From: Streptomyces sp. NBC_01754
GTDB lineage: Bacteria > Actinomycetota > Actinomycetes > Streptomycetales > Streptomycetaceae
Assembly (NCBI RefSeq): GCF_035918015.1
Contig: NZ_CP109132.1
Coordinates: 4,340,001 to 4,404,000 of the forward strand
Length of the DNA: 64,000 bases
Direction of reading: 5' to 3'
This document shows, piece by piece, positions 34,401-41,759 of this stretch (within the stretch, counting starts at the first letter, position 1; each line of letters begins with the position of its first letter). Position numbers and translations under genes: made by a program. The notes beneath the pieces were generated by a model, which was not told where the DNA came from, did no database searches, and saw only the letters and a list, made by a program, of their open reading frames with translations.

Positions 34401-34627
34401 CCGGTACGCCCGAGACCTACCTCGAACACGGGGAACTCCGCGCGGGCGGCGTCGAGCTGGACTGGCGCCGCACCCCGGACGGCGTGGTCCACGCCTCGAC
34501 GCTGGAGGGCGTGGCGGCCGGTCTGGCGTGGGCGGCCGGGCAGTGGCCGCGCCGCTTCGAGGTGGCGGCCCTGCTGGAGGACCCGTCCCGTACCAGGGAG
34601 CTCGCCCGCGACCGCTGGTTCGACTGA
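31433..34627 (+). CDS. Sacsin-like GHKL ATP-binding protein
   Basis: This is a 1064-residue soluble protein. The N-terminal 200 residues carry a Hsp90-type (GHKL) ATPase domain as in sacsin: VVELAQNAADAAARAG (N-box), ANTGAPLDATGVESLSTLRAS, and GRFGVGFAAVLAVSD (glycine box). The remaining 850 residues are Leu-, Asp- and Glu-rich without a known domain. Proteins of this type occur throughout actinobacteria next to DUF3027 genes; a chaperone-like or stress role is suggested by the ATPase but unproven. I choose the GTG at 31433, which has GGAG eight bases upstream, over the ATG two codons later. The convergent P-type ATPase gene ends five bases after the stop. Confidence 0.85.
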   Translation: MSMNATEGADPFGTARLRRGVLDAWGAGPVRFREDANAEEDLVLGGYRDRLVVELAQNAADAAARAGVPGRLRLTLHEDRDGRAVLAAANTGAPLDATGVESLSTLRASAKREGHEQAVGRFGVGFAAVLAVSDEPALVGRHGGVRWSLAEARDLAGRAATASPGLGDELRRRDGHVPLLRLPLPAEGTAPEGYDTVVVLPLRDGVAEDLVARLLASVDDALLLTLPGLAEVVIETPDGVRTLARSQHGPYTHVEDSASGTHRWRTVVRHGPVERELLADRPVEERLRPHWSVTWAVPVDEDGAPRSPRTAPVVHAPTPTEEPLGVPALLIASLPLDTTRRHPAPGPLTDFLVRRAADAYAELLAGWEPVSTATIALVPGPLGKGVLDGELRAAILARLPEVAFLEPAAPRDLAAEDERWDDWEADADGAPRTATTALRPLEAEVVEGVGAETVRVLAEVLPCLLPAGLERCTELRTLGVARVPLSEAVDRLAGLERAPEWWRRLYDSLAGVDPDRLSGLPVPLAGEGAADEVPRTTIGPRQVLLPLPDALTAPVLARLARLGLKVAHPDAAHPLLEKLGALPATPRAVLTTPQVRAAVAGSLDAGEIWDEDALDGDELAETVLTLVRDADLEPGDEPWLGALALPDEDGETAPAGELVLPGSPFAQVMREGELALCDGELADRWGEQPLTACGVLATFALVRATDVVLDPDELEPRDGDFAEPDDAGLLDAVDVWCEDVLDQLPDTPVPPVATELVAVRDLDLVDDDAWPQALAMLARPPLRDALTQPVRVLLPDGTTRSVRSYTAWWLRDHPVLDGRRPAGLRAAGGDPRLSGLYDSVDATGFDDVQVLRALGVRTSVDALLDEPGGAAELLGRLADEERPVTAVQLHALYTALAELDPEQVTLPDELRAVVDGEVRVADAADAVVADAPDVLPLTGGLPLLPVAPARAADLAELLQVRRLGESVEAEVTTEGEEHRVPDPVRVLLGAGTPETYLEHGELRAGGVELDWRRTPDGVVHASTLEGVAAGLAWAAGQWPRRFEVAALLEDPSRTRELARDRWFD

Positions 34628-34632
34628 GCCCC

Positions 34633-37035
34633 TCAGGAGCGGAAGCGGCGGCCGACCAGCCTCCAGGCCAGTTCCAGGGCGGCCGCCGCGACCACCGAGA
34701 TCGCCACCGCGGTCCACGGCATCACCGAGCCCACCAGCTTCAGCGCGAAGAAGTGCTGGAGCGCCGGCACCACCAGCACGACCAGGAAGCACAGTCCCAT
34801 CGACGCCACCAGGGCCAGACGCCACCAGGTGTAGGGGCGGGCGATGATCGCCAGGACCCACATCGACACCAGGAACAGGGTGAGCGTCGCCGCGCTCGTC
34901 TCGGCGTCCAGCTGGCCGGGACCGGTGTAGTGGTGGCGGGCCAGCAGGTACGTGGCGAAGGTGGCCGCCCCCGCGATGACCCCCGAGGGGATGGAGTACC
35001 GCATCACCCGGTGCACGAAGTGGGGGCGGGCCCGCTCCTTGTTCGGGGCGAGCGCCAGGAAGAACGCGGGCACCCCGATCGTCAGCGTGGACAGCAGTGT
35101 GAGGTGGCGCGGCAGGAAGGGGTACTCCACCTGGAAGCAGACCACCAGGATCGCCAGCAGCACCGAGTAGACCGTCTTGGTCAGGAACAGGGTGGCGACC
35201 CGGGTGATGTTGCCGATGACCCGGCGTCCCTCGGCCACCACCGAGGGCAGCGTGGCGAAGCTGTTGTTCATCAGCACGATCTGGGCCACCGCGCGGGTCG
35301 CCTCGGAACCCGAACCCATCGAGACACCGATGTCGGCGTCCTTCAGCGCGAGGACGTCGTTGACGCCGTCGCCGGTCATCGCGACGGTGTGGCCCCGCGA
35401 CTGGAGCGCCGCGACCATGTCCCGCTTCTGCTGCGGGGTGACCCGGCCGAACACGGCGTTCCGCTCGATCTCGGACGCCATCTCGTTCTGTCCGGCGGGC
35501 AGCTTGCGGGCGTCCAGCGGGTGCTCGGCGCCCGGCAGGCCGAGCTTCTGGGCGACCGCGCCGACCGAGACGGCGTTGTCCCCGGAGATGATCTTCGCGT
35601 CGACGCGCTCTTCCTCGAAGTACGCCAGGGTCTCCTCGGCGTCCGGGCGCAGTCGCTGCTCCAGGACGACCAGCGCGGCGGGCGTCGCGCCCGAGGCGGC
35701 GTCCGGGGCGTCCAGTGCGCCCCGCGACCGGGCCAGGAGCAGCACCCGCAGCCCCTGTTCGTTGAGGTGGCCGGTCGAGGCGAGGGCGGGGTCGTCGGCC
35801 TCCAGCAGCACGTCGGGGGCGCCCAGCAGCCAGGCCGAGGCGCTGCCGTCGCCCTCGGTGAAGGCGGCGCCGCTGTACTTGCGGGCCGAGGAGAACGGCA
35901 GCGTCTGTGTGGCCTTCCAGGTCCCGTCGTCCGGGTGGGCGTCGACGATGGCCTGGAGGCTGGCGTTGGGCCGGGGGTCGGACGCGCCCAGGGCGGCCAG
36001 GACGCGTTGGACGTACGCCTGGTCCTGGCCGTTGAGCGGCCGGACCTCCGTGACGTCCATGCCGCCCTCGGTCAGGGTGCCGGTCTTGTCCAGGCAGACG
36101 ACGTCCACCCGGGCCAGGCCCTCGATGGCGGGCAGTTCCTGCACGAGGCACTGTTTGCGGCCGAGCCGGATGACGCCGATGGCGAAGGCGACCGAGGTGA
36201 GCAGGACGAGGCCCTCGGGGATCATCGGGACGATGCCGCCGATGGTCCGGGCGGCGGACTCCTTGAGGCCGTGCTCCTTGGCGACCAGCTGGCTGACGAT
36301 CAGGCCGATCGAGGTGGGCACCATCATCCACGTCACGTACTTGAGGATGGTGCTGATGCCGCTGCGCAGTTCGGACTGGACGAGCGTGAAGCGGGACGCC
36401 TCCTCGGCGAGCTGCGCCGCATAGGCCTCGCGGCCGACCTTGGTGGCGGTGAACGCCCCGCCCCCGGCGACCACGAAGCTGCCGGACATCACCGGGTCGC
36501 CCGGCCGCTTGATCACCGGGTCGGCCTCGCCGGTCAGCAGGGACTCGTCGATCTCCAGGCCGTCGGCCTCGGCGACCGTGCCGTCGACGACCACCTTGTC
36601 CCCGGGGCCCAGCTCCACCAGGTCGCCCAGGACGATCCCGGAGACGGACACCTCGGCGGCTCTTCCGTCGCGCCGCACGGTGGGCTTGGCCTCGCCGACG
36701 ACCGCGAGGCCGTCCAGGGTCTTCTTGGCGCGCCACTCCTGGATGACGCCGATCCCCGTGTTGGCGATGATCACGAAGCCGAAGAGGCTGTCCTGGACCG
36801 GTGCGACGAACAGCACGAGCACCCAGAGCACGCCGATGATCAGATTGAAGCGGGTGAAGACGTTCGCCCGGACGATCTCGGCGACGGACCGGGAGGAGCG
36901 CACCGGGACGTCGTTGACCTCGCCCCGGGCGACCCGCTCGGCGACCTCGGCGGCGCTCAGCCCGTGGAGTGGCCCGGAGGCGGGCGGTACGGCGTCCGGC
37001 TGCTCCCCGGGGGAGTCGAGTGCCCGCTGCGTCAT
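34633..37035 (-). CDS. Cation-transporting P-type ATPase (CtpE-like)
   Basis: This 800-residue P-type ATPase has the actuator motif LTGEAD (about 167-172), membrane helix 4 with PEGL (273-276) as the ion-binding site, the phosphorylation motif DKTGTLTE with Asp316, the nucleotide domain, and the hinge TGDGVNDVLALKDADIG. About ten membrane helices are expected, with four clustered at the C-terminus. There is no N-terminal heavy-metal domain or CPx motif, so this is not a copper or cadmium pump. The closest known relative by motif is mycobacterial CtpE, a calcium importer. The ATG at 37035 starts a standard-length protein. Confidence 0.9.
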   Translation of the reverse strand: MTQRALDSPGEQPDAVPPASGPLHGLSAAEVAERVARGEVNDVPVRSSRSVAEIVRANVFTRFNLIIGVLWVLVLFVAPVQDSLFGFVIIANTGIGVIQEWRAKKTLDGLAVVGEAKPTVRRDGRAAEVSVSGIVLGDLVELGPGDKVVVDGTVAEADGLEIDESLLTGEADPVIKRPGDPVMSGSFVVAGGGAFTATKVGREAYAAQLAEEASRFTLVQSELRSGISTILKYVTWMMVPTSIGLIVSQLVAKEHGLKESAARTIGGIVPMIPEGLVLLTSVAFAIGVIRLGRKQCLVQELPAIEGLARVDVVCLDKTGTLTEGGMDVTEVRPLNGQDQAYVQRVLAALGASDPRPNASLQAIVDAHPDDGTWKATQTLPFSSARKYSGAAFTEGDGSASAWLLGAPDVLLEADDPALASTGHLNEQGLRVLLLARSRGALDAPDAASGATPAALVVLEQRLRPDAEETLAYFEEERVDAKIISGDNAVSVGAVAQKLGLPGAEHPLDARKLPAGQNEMASEIERNAVFGRVTPQQKRDMVAALQSRGHTVAMTGDGVNDVLALKDADIGVSMGSGSEATRAVAQIVLMNNSFATLPSVVAEGRRVIGNITRVATLFLTKTVYSVLLAILVVCFQVEYPFLPRHLTLLSTLTIGVPAFFLALAPNKERARPHFVHRVMRYSIPSGVIAGAATFATYLLARHHYTGPGQLDAETSAATLTLFLVSMWVLAIIARPYTWWRLALVASMGLCFLVVLVVPALQHFFALKLVGSVMPWTAVAISVVAAAALELAWRLVGRRFRS

Positions 37036-37147
37036 GGCACAGACGGTACGGGGGGAAGGAATGACTTACCCGCCGGGGGGCCCGGCGTCCGGCCGGGGGC
37101 GGACGGGAACGGTCCCGGCCTGCCACCCCGCGCCCCGGGACGCTCCC

Positions 37148-37438
37148 TCAGTGCCCGGTGCCCGGTGCGGGTTCCCCGGCCTCCGTGCCGCGCCGGGCCG
37201 CGTCCCGCTTGATGGCCGCGTCCCGCGCCCGTACGTACCAGACGCCGATGAGGCCGAGCCCCCCGCCGGCCAGGCAGGTCCACAGCCACCAGGTGTGCCC
37301 GTGGTCGTCGTACCAGCCGTAGAACGGGAGCTGCACGAGGAAGAGGACGAACCACAGGACCGTGCCACCCGTGACGGTGGCGACGACGGGGCCCTCCAGG
37401 GGCTCGGGCGCCTCGTGTTTCGGTGTCCACTTCTCCAT
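37148..37438 (-). CDS. DUF2530 family membrane protein
   Basis: This is a 96-residue protein with two membrane helices (about 23-43 and 50-70). It opens with the DUF2530 pattern EPLEGPVVATVTGGTVLWFV, followed by FYGWYDDHGHTWWLWTCLAGG between the helices. The tail is charged. Function unknown. It lies 112 bases upstream of the P-type ATPase gene on the same strand and 186 bases from the divergent purine permease gene. Confidence 0.88.
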   Translation of the reverse strand: MEKWTPKHEAPEPLEGPVVATVTGGTVLWFVLFLVQLPFYGWYDDHGHTWWLWTCLAGGGLGLIGVWYVRARDAAIKRDAARRGTEAGEPAPGTGH

Positions 37439-37499
37439 GCGCCCAGTCTAGGACCTGGGCCGGCAGGGGCGGACGGGGCAGTCGAGCCAAGGGTCTACG

Positions 37500-37620
37500 C
37501 GCGGAGATAGCGATCTTCGTCTTATGTATTCATACTGAATCTGCTTCTGGTTGTCTCGAATTATCTGTAGGAACATCCAAGGCTGACCACTTTTATTCCC
37601 CCGATGCACGACTGAAGGTC
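37500..37620 (+). promoter_or_regulatory. AT-rich control region upstream of the purine permease
   Basis: This stretch is far poorer in GC than the surrounding DNA, a strong contrast here. It contains TTATGTATTCATAC (37522-37535) with GTAT/ATAC and TATG/CATA arms, and TTGTCT at 37551-37556. An AAGG ribosome site precedes the ATG at 37625. I cannot place a unique promoter, and I see no purine riboswitch fold. Confidence 0.4.
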
Positions 37621-37624
37621 ATAC

Positions 37625-39082
37625 ATGTCCCCCTCGGCCACCGCTCCGGTCGACGCCACGCCGCCCCCGGCCTCCCCGCAGTCCAGCGGCGGCCTGGACC
37701 GCTTCTTCAAGATCTCCGAGCGGGGGTCGTCGGTCGCGCGCGAGATCCGCGGCGGCTTCGCCACGTTCTTCGCGATGGCGTACATCATCGTGCTCAACCC
37801 GATCATCCTCGGCAGCGCGCACGACATGTACGGGAACCAGCTCGACGGCGGCCAGCTCGTCACCGCCACCGTGCTGTCCGCCGCTTTCTCCACGCTGCTG
37901 ATGGGCGTCATCGGCAACGTGCCGATCGCGCTCGCCGCCGGCCTCGGCATCAACACCGTCGTCGCCCTCCAGCTCGCCCCCCGGATGAGCTGGCCCGACG
38001 CGATGGGCATGGTCGTCCTCGCGGGCGTCGTCGTGATGCTCCTCGTCGCGACCGGGCTGCGCGAACGCGTGATGAACGCCGTGCCGACATCGCTCCGCAA
38101 GGGCATCGCGATCGGCATCGGCCTGTTCATCCTGCTGATCGGCCTGGTCGACTCGGGCTTCGTCTCCCGGGTCCCGGACGCCGCGCACAGCACCGTGCCG
38201 CTCCAGCTCGGCGGCGACGGCCACCTCAACGGCTGGCCGGTCCTGGTCTTCATCCTGGGGACCCTGCTCACCCTGGCGCTGCTCGTCCGCAAGGTGCCGG
38301 GCGCCATCCTGATCTCCATCGTGGTCATGACGGCGGTGGCGCTCGTGCTCAACGCGGTCGTGGGCCTGCCGGCGGAGGCCTGGGGGCTGACCGTCCCGGA
38401 GTGGCCGGGCAGCCCGCTCTCCTCCCCGGACTTCGGACTCATCGGTGAGATCAGCCTGCTCGGCGGCTTCGGGAAGGTCGGCCTGCTGACCGGCGTCCTC
38501 TTCGTCTTCACCGTGCTGCTGTCCTGCTTCTTCGACGCGATGGGCACCATCCTCGGTGTCGGCGACGAGGCGAAGCTGATGGGCAAGGACGGCAACTTCC
38601 CCGGGATCAACAAGGTCCTGTTCATCGACGGTGTCGCCGTCGCCGCCGGTGGCGCGAGCTCCTCCTCCGCCACGACCTGCTTCGTGGAGTCCACGGCCGG
38701 TGTGGGCGAGGGCGCCCGGACCGGGCTGGCGAGCGTGGTGAGCGGGCTGCTGTTCACGGTGGCGCTGTTCCTGACGCCGCTGGCGACGATGGTCCCCTCG
38801 CAGGCGGCCACCCCCGCGCTGGTCGCGGTCGGCTTCCTGATCCTCGCGGGCTCCGTACGGGACATCGACTGGAGCGACTTCACGCTCGCGATCCCGGCGT
38901 TCCTGGCGATGCTGATGATGCCGCTCACCTACTCGATCACCAACGGCATCGGCATCGGCTTCGTCACCTTCAGCGTGCTGCGCCTGGTGGCGGGCCGCGG
39001 CCGTGAGGTCCCGGTGCCGATGTACGCGGTCTCGGCGGTCTTCGTCTTCTACTACGCGATGCCGGCGCTCGGCCTCACGTAA
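37625..39082 (+). CDS. NCS2-family purine (guanine/hypoxanthine) permease
   Basis: This 485-residue permease of the PbuG/AzgA subgroup of the NCS2 family has about 12-14 membrane helices. Signatures are REIRGGFATFFAMAYIIVLNP near residue 40, AAGLGINTVVALQLA near 105, LLSCFFDAMGTILGV in helix 8 near 300, and ASSSSATTCFVESTAGVGEGARTGL near 345, which together form the substrate site. It imports hypoxanthine or guanine with protons. The AAGG ribosome site seven bases before the ATG supports the start. A strong stem overlapping the next gene follows its stop. Confidence 0.92.
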   Translation: MSPSATAPVDATPPPASPQSSGGLDRFFKISERGSSVAREIRGGFATFFAMAYIIVLNPIILGSAHDMYGNQLDGGQLVTATVLSAAFSTLLMGVIGNVPIALAAGLGINTVVALQLAPRMSWPDAMGMVVLAGVVVMLLVATGLRERVMNAVPTSLRKGIAIGIGLFILLIGLVDSGFVSRVPDAAHSTVPLQLGGDGHLNGWPVLVFILGTLLTLALLVRKVPGAILISIVVMTAVALVLNAVVGLPAEAWGLTVPEWPGSPLSSPDFGLIGEISLLGGFGKVGLLTGVLFVFTVLLSCFFDAMGTILGVGDEAKLMGKDGNFPGINKVLFIDGVAVAAGGASSSSATTCFVESTAGVGEGARTGLASVVSGLLFTVALFLTPLATMVPSQAATPALVAVGFLILAGSVRDIDWSDFTLAIPAFLAMLMMPLTYSITNGIGIGFVTFSVLRLVAGRGREVPVPMYAVSAVFVFYYAMPALGLT

Positions 39083-39105
39083 CCACCACCGCACCACGTC
39101 CACCC

Positions 39106-39172
39106 CTACGGGGCGGATCTCCCTCAGGTGACCCGGTCGGCCGGGTCCACGGGCGGGAGATCCGCCCCGTAG
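39106..39172. repeat. Nested perfect inverted repeat overlapping the RHH gene end
   Basis: CTACGGGGCGGATCTCCC (39106-39123) pairs with GGGAGATCCGCCCCGTAG (39155-39172) without mismatch over 18 bp. The 31-base loop holds a second perfect stem, GACCCGG/CCGGGTC (39130-39136 and 39141-39147), around the tetraloop TCGG. The left arm ends right at the RHH stop; the right arm is coding (FYGADLPP). It lies between convergent genes and would form in either transcript, so a bidirectional terminator is likely. Confidence 0.85.
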
Positions 39173-39339
39173 AACTTCTCGGTCTCGTCGACGGCCGCGT
39201 TGAAGCGTTCGTCGAAATCGTCGCGGACGAGCGTCTGGACCACGTACTCCTGCACGCTCATACCGCGTCGGGCGGCGCGCCGGCGGAGCCGGTCGAGCAG
39301 CTCACCGTCTATCCGCAGGCTGAGCACTGTCGATCTCAT
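39124..39339 (-). CDS. Ribbon-helix-helix protein
   Basis: This 71-residue protein has the RHH pattern: strand STVLSLRIDGELLDRLRRRA at residues 3-22 followed by helix B RGMSVQEYVVQTLVRDDF. Such dimers bind operator DNA and are often antitoxins. No toxin gene is adjacent: the neighbours are the purine permease and a MarR regulator. The last 20 residues are encoded by the right arm and loop of a perfect inverted repeat. Role as a lone regulator or orphan antitoxin is open. Confidence 0.8.
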   Translation of the reverse strand: MRSTVLSLRIDGELLDRLRRRAARRGMSVQEYVVQTLVRDDFDERFNAAVDETEKFYGADLPPVDPADRVT

Positions 39340-39442
39340 GTCATGCAGGGTCCCGGCACATGTGACCGTTTCGCGCGCCTTTCCGGCCTCTACTCACTCG
39401 TTCGGGTGATCAGTTTCTCGCGCGTGTACCATTGAGTGGTCT

Positions 39443-39466
39443 TTAGTGAAGCTAATGAGTTACTCT
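39443..39466 (+). promoter_or_regulatory. MarR promoter and candidate operator
   Basis: TTAGTGAAGCTAA (39443-39455) is a TTAG/CTAA inverted repeat with a five-base centre, next to the -10-like TACTCT (39461-39466). The whole 39430-39475 segment is AT-rich. MarR proteins often bind such sites over their own promoters; binding is inferred. Confidence 0.5.
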
Positions 39467-39473
39467 AATGAAC

Positions 39474-39914
39474 ATGCCTGACCTGATCCACGACGGTGAG
39501 AGTGCCGCCGCCGTGAGCTCCCTTCGCTCCGCGGTGATGCTGCTGGGCCGTCGCCTGAAGCACCAGCGCGTCGACGAATCACTGAGCCCGACCGAGATGT
39601 CGGTGCTCGGCACACTCGCCCGGTGCGGTTCCGCCACCCCGGGCGAGCTGGCCCGCAGGGAGCACGTGCAGCCGCCGTCGATGACCCGCATCGTCGCGCT
39701 GCTGGAAGCCAAGGGCTTGGTCAGACTGGAACCGCACCCCGATGACCGACGGCAGAAGATGGTCAGCCGCACCGAGCAGGCGGAAGCCATGCTCGCCGAG
39801 AGCCGTTCCAAGCGGAACGCCTGGCTGGCCGGTCTCGCCGAAGGCCTGGACGAGGACGAGTGGGACACGCTGCGGGCCGCCGCGCCCGTGCTGGAGAAGC
39901 TGGCCCATCTGTGA
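39474..39914 (+). CDS. MarR-family transcriptional regulator
   Basis: This 146-residue winged-helix regulator has a dimerisation helix about residues 10-35 (SSLRSAVMLLGRRLKHQR), the HTH LSPTEMSVLGTLARCG and ATPGELARREHVQPPSMTRIV, and the wing KGLVRLEPHPDDRRQKMVSRT. It probably senses a small aromatic or drug-like ligand. ATGs occur at 39468 and 39474; the second is seven bases from TACTCT, which matches the leaderless pattern, so I prefer it. An MFS exporter gene follows after 88 bases on the same strand, the usual MarR-efflux pairing. Confidence 0.9.
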   Translation: MPDLIHDGESAAAVSSLRSAVMLLGRRLKHQRVDESLSPTEMSVLGTLARCGSATPGELARREHVQPPSMTRIVALLEAKGLVRLEPHPDDRRQKMVSRTEQAEAMLAESRSKRNAWLAGLAEGLDEDEWDTLRAAAPVLEKLAHL

Positions 39915-40002
39915 CCTCGGGCGCGGCGGACATGGTCCGCGGCGCCCGCCGTCACGTCTTCGTCAGCACGAACGTCGTATACGCCCGAGGAGGCGAACCC
40001 TT

Positions 40003-41334
40003 TTGAGTACGGGATCCGGAGCAGACTCCGCCCCCGCACCGAATTCCACCCACGAGAGCAAGACCGGCGGGACCTTCTCGTCGCTGAAGATCCGCAACTA
40101 CCGCCTGTTCGCCACGGGCGCCGTGATCTCCAACACCGGTACCTGGATGTCCCGCATCACGCAGGACTGGCTCGTCCTGAGCCTCACCGGGTCCGCTGCC
40201 GCCGTAGGTATCACCACGGCCCTCCAGTTCCTCCCGATGCTGCTCTTCGGCCTGTACGGCGGCGTCATCGCCGACCGGTTCCCGAAGCGGCGTCTGCTCC
40301 TCATCAGCCAGGCAGCGCTCGGTCTGTGCGGTGTCGCACTCGCCGTCCTGACCCTCTCCGGCGTCGTCGAGGTCTGGCATGTCTACCTGATCGCTTTCCT
40401 GCTCGGCATGGTGACCGTCGTGGACAACCCGGCGCGCCAGTCGTTCGTCTCCGAGATGGTCGGCCCCGCCCAGCTGCGGAACGCCGTCAGCCTGAACTCG
40501 GCGAACTTCCAGTCCGCCCGGCTCATCGGCCCCGCCGTCGCGGGTGTCCTGATCACCACGGTCGGCAGCGGCTGGGCCTTCATGCTCAACGGCCTGTCGT
40601 TCGCGGCCCCCCTGGTCTGCCTGCTGATGATGCGGACGAGCGAACTCCACGCACCGGTGACCGTCAAGCGCGCCAAGGGCCAGCTGCGTGAGGGCCTGCG
40701 CTACGTCTCCGGCAAGCCCGAGCTGGTCTGGCCGATCGTCCTGGTCGGCTTCGTCGGCACCTTCGGTTTCAACTTCCCGATCTGGCTCACCGCCTTCGCC
40801 GACGAGGTCTTCCACGGCGGCGCCGGGATGTACTCGTTCTTCAACATCCTGATGGCGGCCGGTTCGCTGGCCGGTGCCCTGCTCGCCGCCCGCCGCCGCT
40901 CCACGCGGCTGCGGATGCTGGTGCTCGCGGGCACGGTCTTCGGTCTTCTGGAGATCGCCGCGTCGCTCTCGCCGTCCGTCTGGCTCTTCTCGATCCTGCT
41001 GGTGCCGATCGGCATGATCGGTCTGACGACCAACATCAGCGCCAACACGAGCGTCCAGATGGCCTCGGACCCCGAGATGCGGGGCCGGGTGATGAGCCTG
41101 TACATGATGGTCTTCGCCGGGGGAACGCCGGTGGGCGCCCCGATCGTCGGCTGGATCAGCGACGCCTACGGCGTCCGCGTGGGCATGGCCGCCGGTGGCG
41201 CCGTCTCGGTGGTGGCCGCGATCGGAGTCGGCTTCATGCTGACCCGCGTCGGCAACCTCCGCGTCAAGGTGGACCTGCGACCTGGTCGCCCGCACGTGCG
41301 AATAGTTCCGCGCGAGCTGGCGACGGCGGCCTGA
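40003..41334 (+). CDS. MFS transporter, EntS/MFS_3 type
   Basis: This 443-residue membrane protein has about 12 helices. It matches the enterobactin-exporter-like branch: FSSLKIRNYRLFATGAVISN at the first helix, GTWMSRITQDWLVLSLTGSA, the loop GGVIADRFPKRRLLL (motif A) near residue 88, and NPARQSFVSEMVG near 145. The start is the TTG at 40003, with GGAGG nine bases upstream; there is no nearby ATG or GTG with such a site. It is probably controlled by the MarR protein just upstream. A near-copy of its last 27 coding bases follows the stop. Confidence 0.88.
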   Translation: MSTGSGADSAPAPNSTHESKTGGTFSSLKIRNYRLFATGAVISNTGTWMSRITQDWLVLSLTGSAAAVGITTALQFLPMLLFGLYGGVIADRFPKRRLLLISQAALGLCGVALAVLTLSGVVEVWHVYLIAFLLGMVTVVDNPARQSFVSEMVGPAQLRNAVSLNSANFQSARLIGPAVAGVLITTVGSGWAFMLNGLSFAAPLVCLLMMRTSELHAPVTVKRAKGQLREGLRYVSGKPELVWPIVLVGFVGTFGFNFPIWLTAFADEVFHGGAGMYSFFNILMAAGSLAGALLAARRRSTRLRMLVLAGTVFGLLEIAASLSPSVWLFSILLVPIGMIGLTTNISANTSVQMASDPEMRGRVMSLYMMVFAGGTPVGAPIVGWISDAYGVRVGMAAGGAVSVVAAIGVGFMLTRVGNLRVKVDLRPGRPHVRIVPRELATAA

Positions 41335-41366
41335 ACGCGGTTCCGCGCGAGCCGGAGACGGCGGCC
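41305..41366 (+). repeat. Tandem duplication of the MFS gene 3' end
   Basis: The 27 bases at 41305-41331 recur with two changes at 41340-41366, 35 bases away. The first copy encodes the last residues (VPRELATAA) before the stop. The duplicate is non-coding and lies just before a 40-bp palindrome. Confidence 0.8.
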
Positions 41367-41393
41367 ATGAGAGCCGCGAGAAGCATGACCGAC

Positions 41394-41433
41394 GGCCGCC
41401 CGCCTCCCCCGGTACCGGGGGAGGCGGGCGGCC
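41394..41433. terminator. Perfect 40-bp palindrome (terminator or cruciform)
   Basis: GGCCGCCCGCCTCCCCCGGT (41394-41413) is followed with no spacer by its exact reverse complement (41414-41433). As RNA it folds into an 18-bp stem with a four-base loop. It lies 60 bases after the MFS stop, with a partial second copy of its right half at about 41443-41460. Termination is the simplest reading. Confidence 0.8.
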
Positions 41434-41572
41434 TCCGCGCACCCGGTACCGGGGAGGCGGCTCGACGGGCGGATGCCGTGGGCGCGCGGACGGGACCTGG
41501 GGGAGCCGCCGAGGCGGGGGGTGGTGAGGGCCTGGACGCCGGGACGGTGGGACGGGCGGTTACGCTCGTCGG

Positions 41573-41662
41573 GTGGACCCGAAGACCAGAAACCGCATCA
41601 TGGCGGCCGTACTCGTACTGATGTTCGTCGTCGTCGCGGTGGCGGCCGCCCTCGGGAGCTGA
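41573..41662 (+). CDS. 29-residue leaderless membrane micro-protein
   Basis: GTG at 41573 starts a 29-codon ORF: a charged segment of nine residues (VDPKTRNRI) then one hydrophobic helix, MAAVLVLMFVVVAVAAALGS, to the TGA at 41660-41662. A perfect-looking TACGCT hexamer lies six bases before the GTG (41561-41566), as in the other leaderless genes here. The short basic head and single helix suggest a membrane peptide with its N-terminus inside. I believe similar 28-30 residue peptides are conserved in Streptomyces, but cannot verify this. A hairpin at 41674-41706 follows. Confidence 0.65.
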   Translation: MDPKTRNRIMAAVLVLMFVVVAVAAALGS

Positions 41663-41673
41663 GCCGCGAGGAC

Positions 41674-41706
41674 GGCCTCCTCACGGGCCGAGCCCGCGAG
41701 GAGGCC
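41674..41706. terminator. Hairpin after the micro-protein gene
   Basis: GGCCTCCTC (41674-41682) pairs perfectly with GAGGAGGCC (41698-41706) over a 15-base loop, 12 bases after the micro-protein stop. Confidence 0.65.
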
Positions 41707-41759
41707 GCACAACAGGTCTCCGCCGGACCTTCCAGGCCGGGGGACCCAGACACCCTCCA

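Noticed and set aside
32168..37126. A 1652-codon open frame on the minus strand
   Set aside because: It overlaps the sacsin-like and P-type ATPase genes in another frame, is rich in Arg, Gly and Pro, and shows no domain; high GC creates such frames.
37500..37620. Purine riboswitch upstream of the permease
   Set aside because: The conserved three-way-junction bases and P1/P2/P3 pairing of guanine/adenine riboswitches are not found.
39124..39339. Toxin-antitoxin pair
   Set aside because: The ribbon-helix-helix protein is antitoxin-like, but no toxin ORF overlaps or adjoins it.
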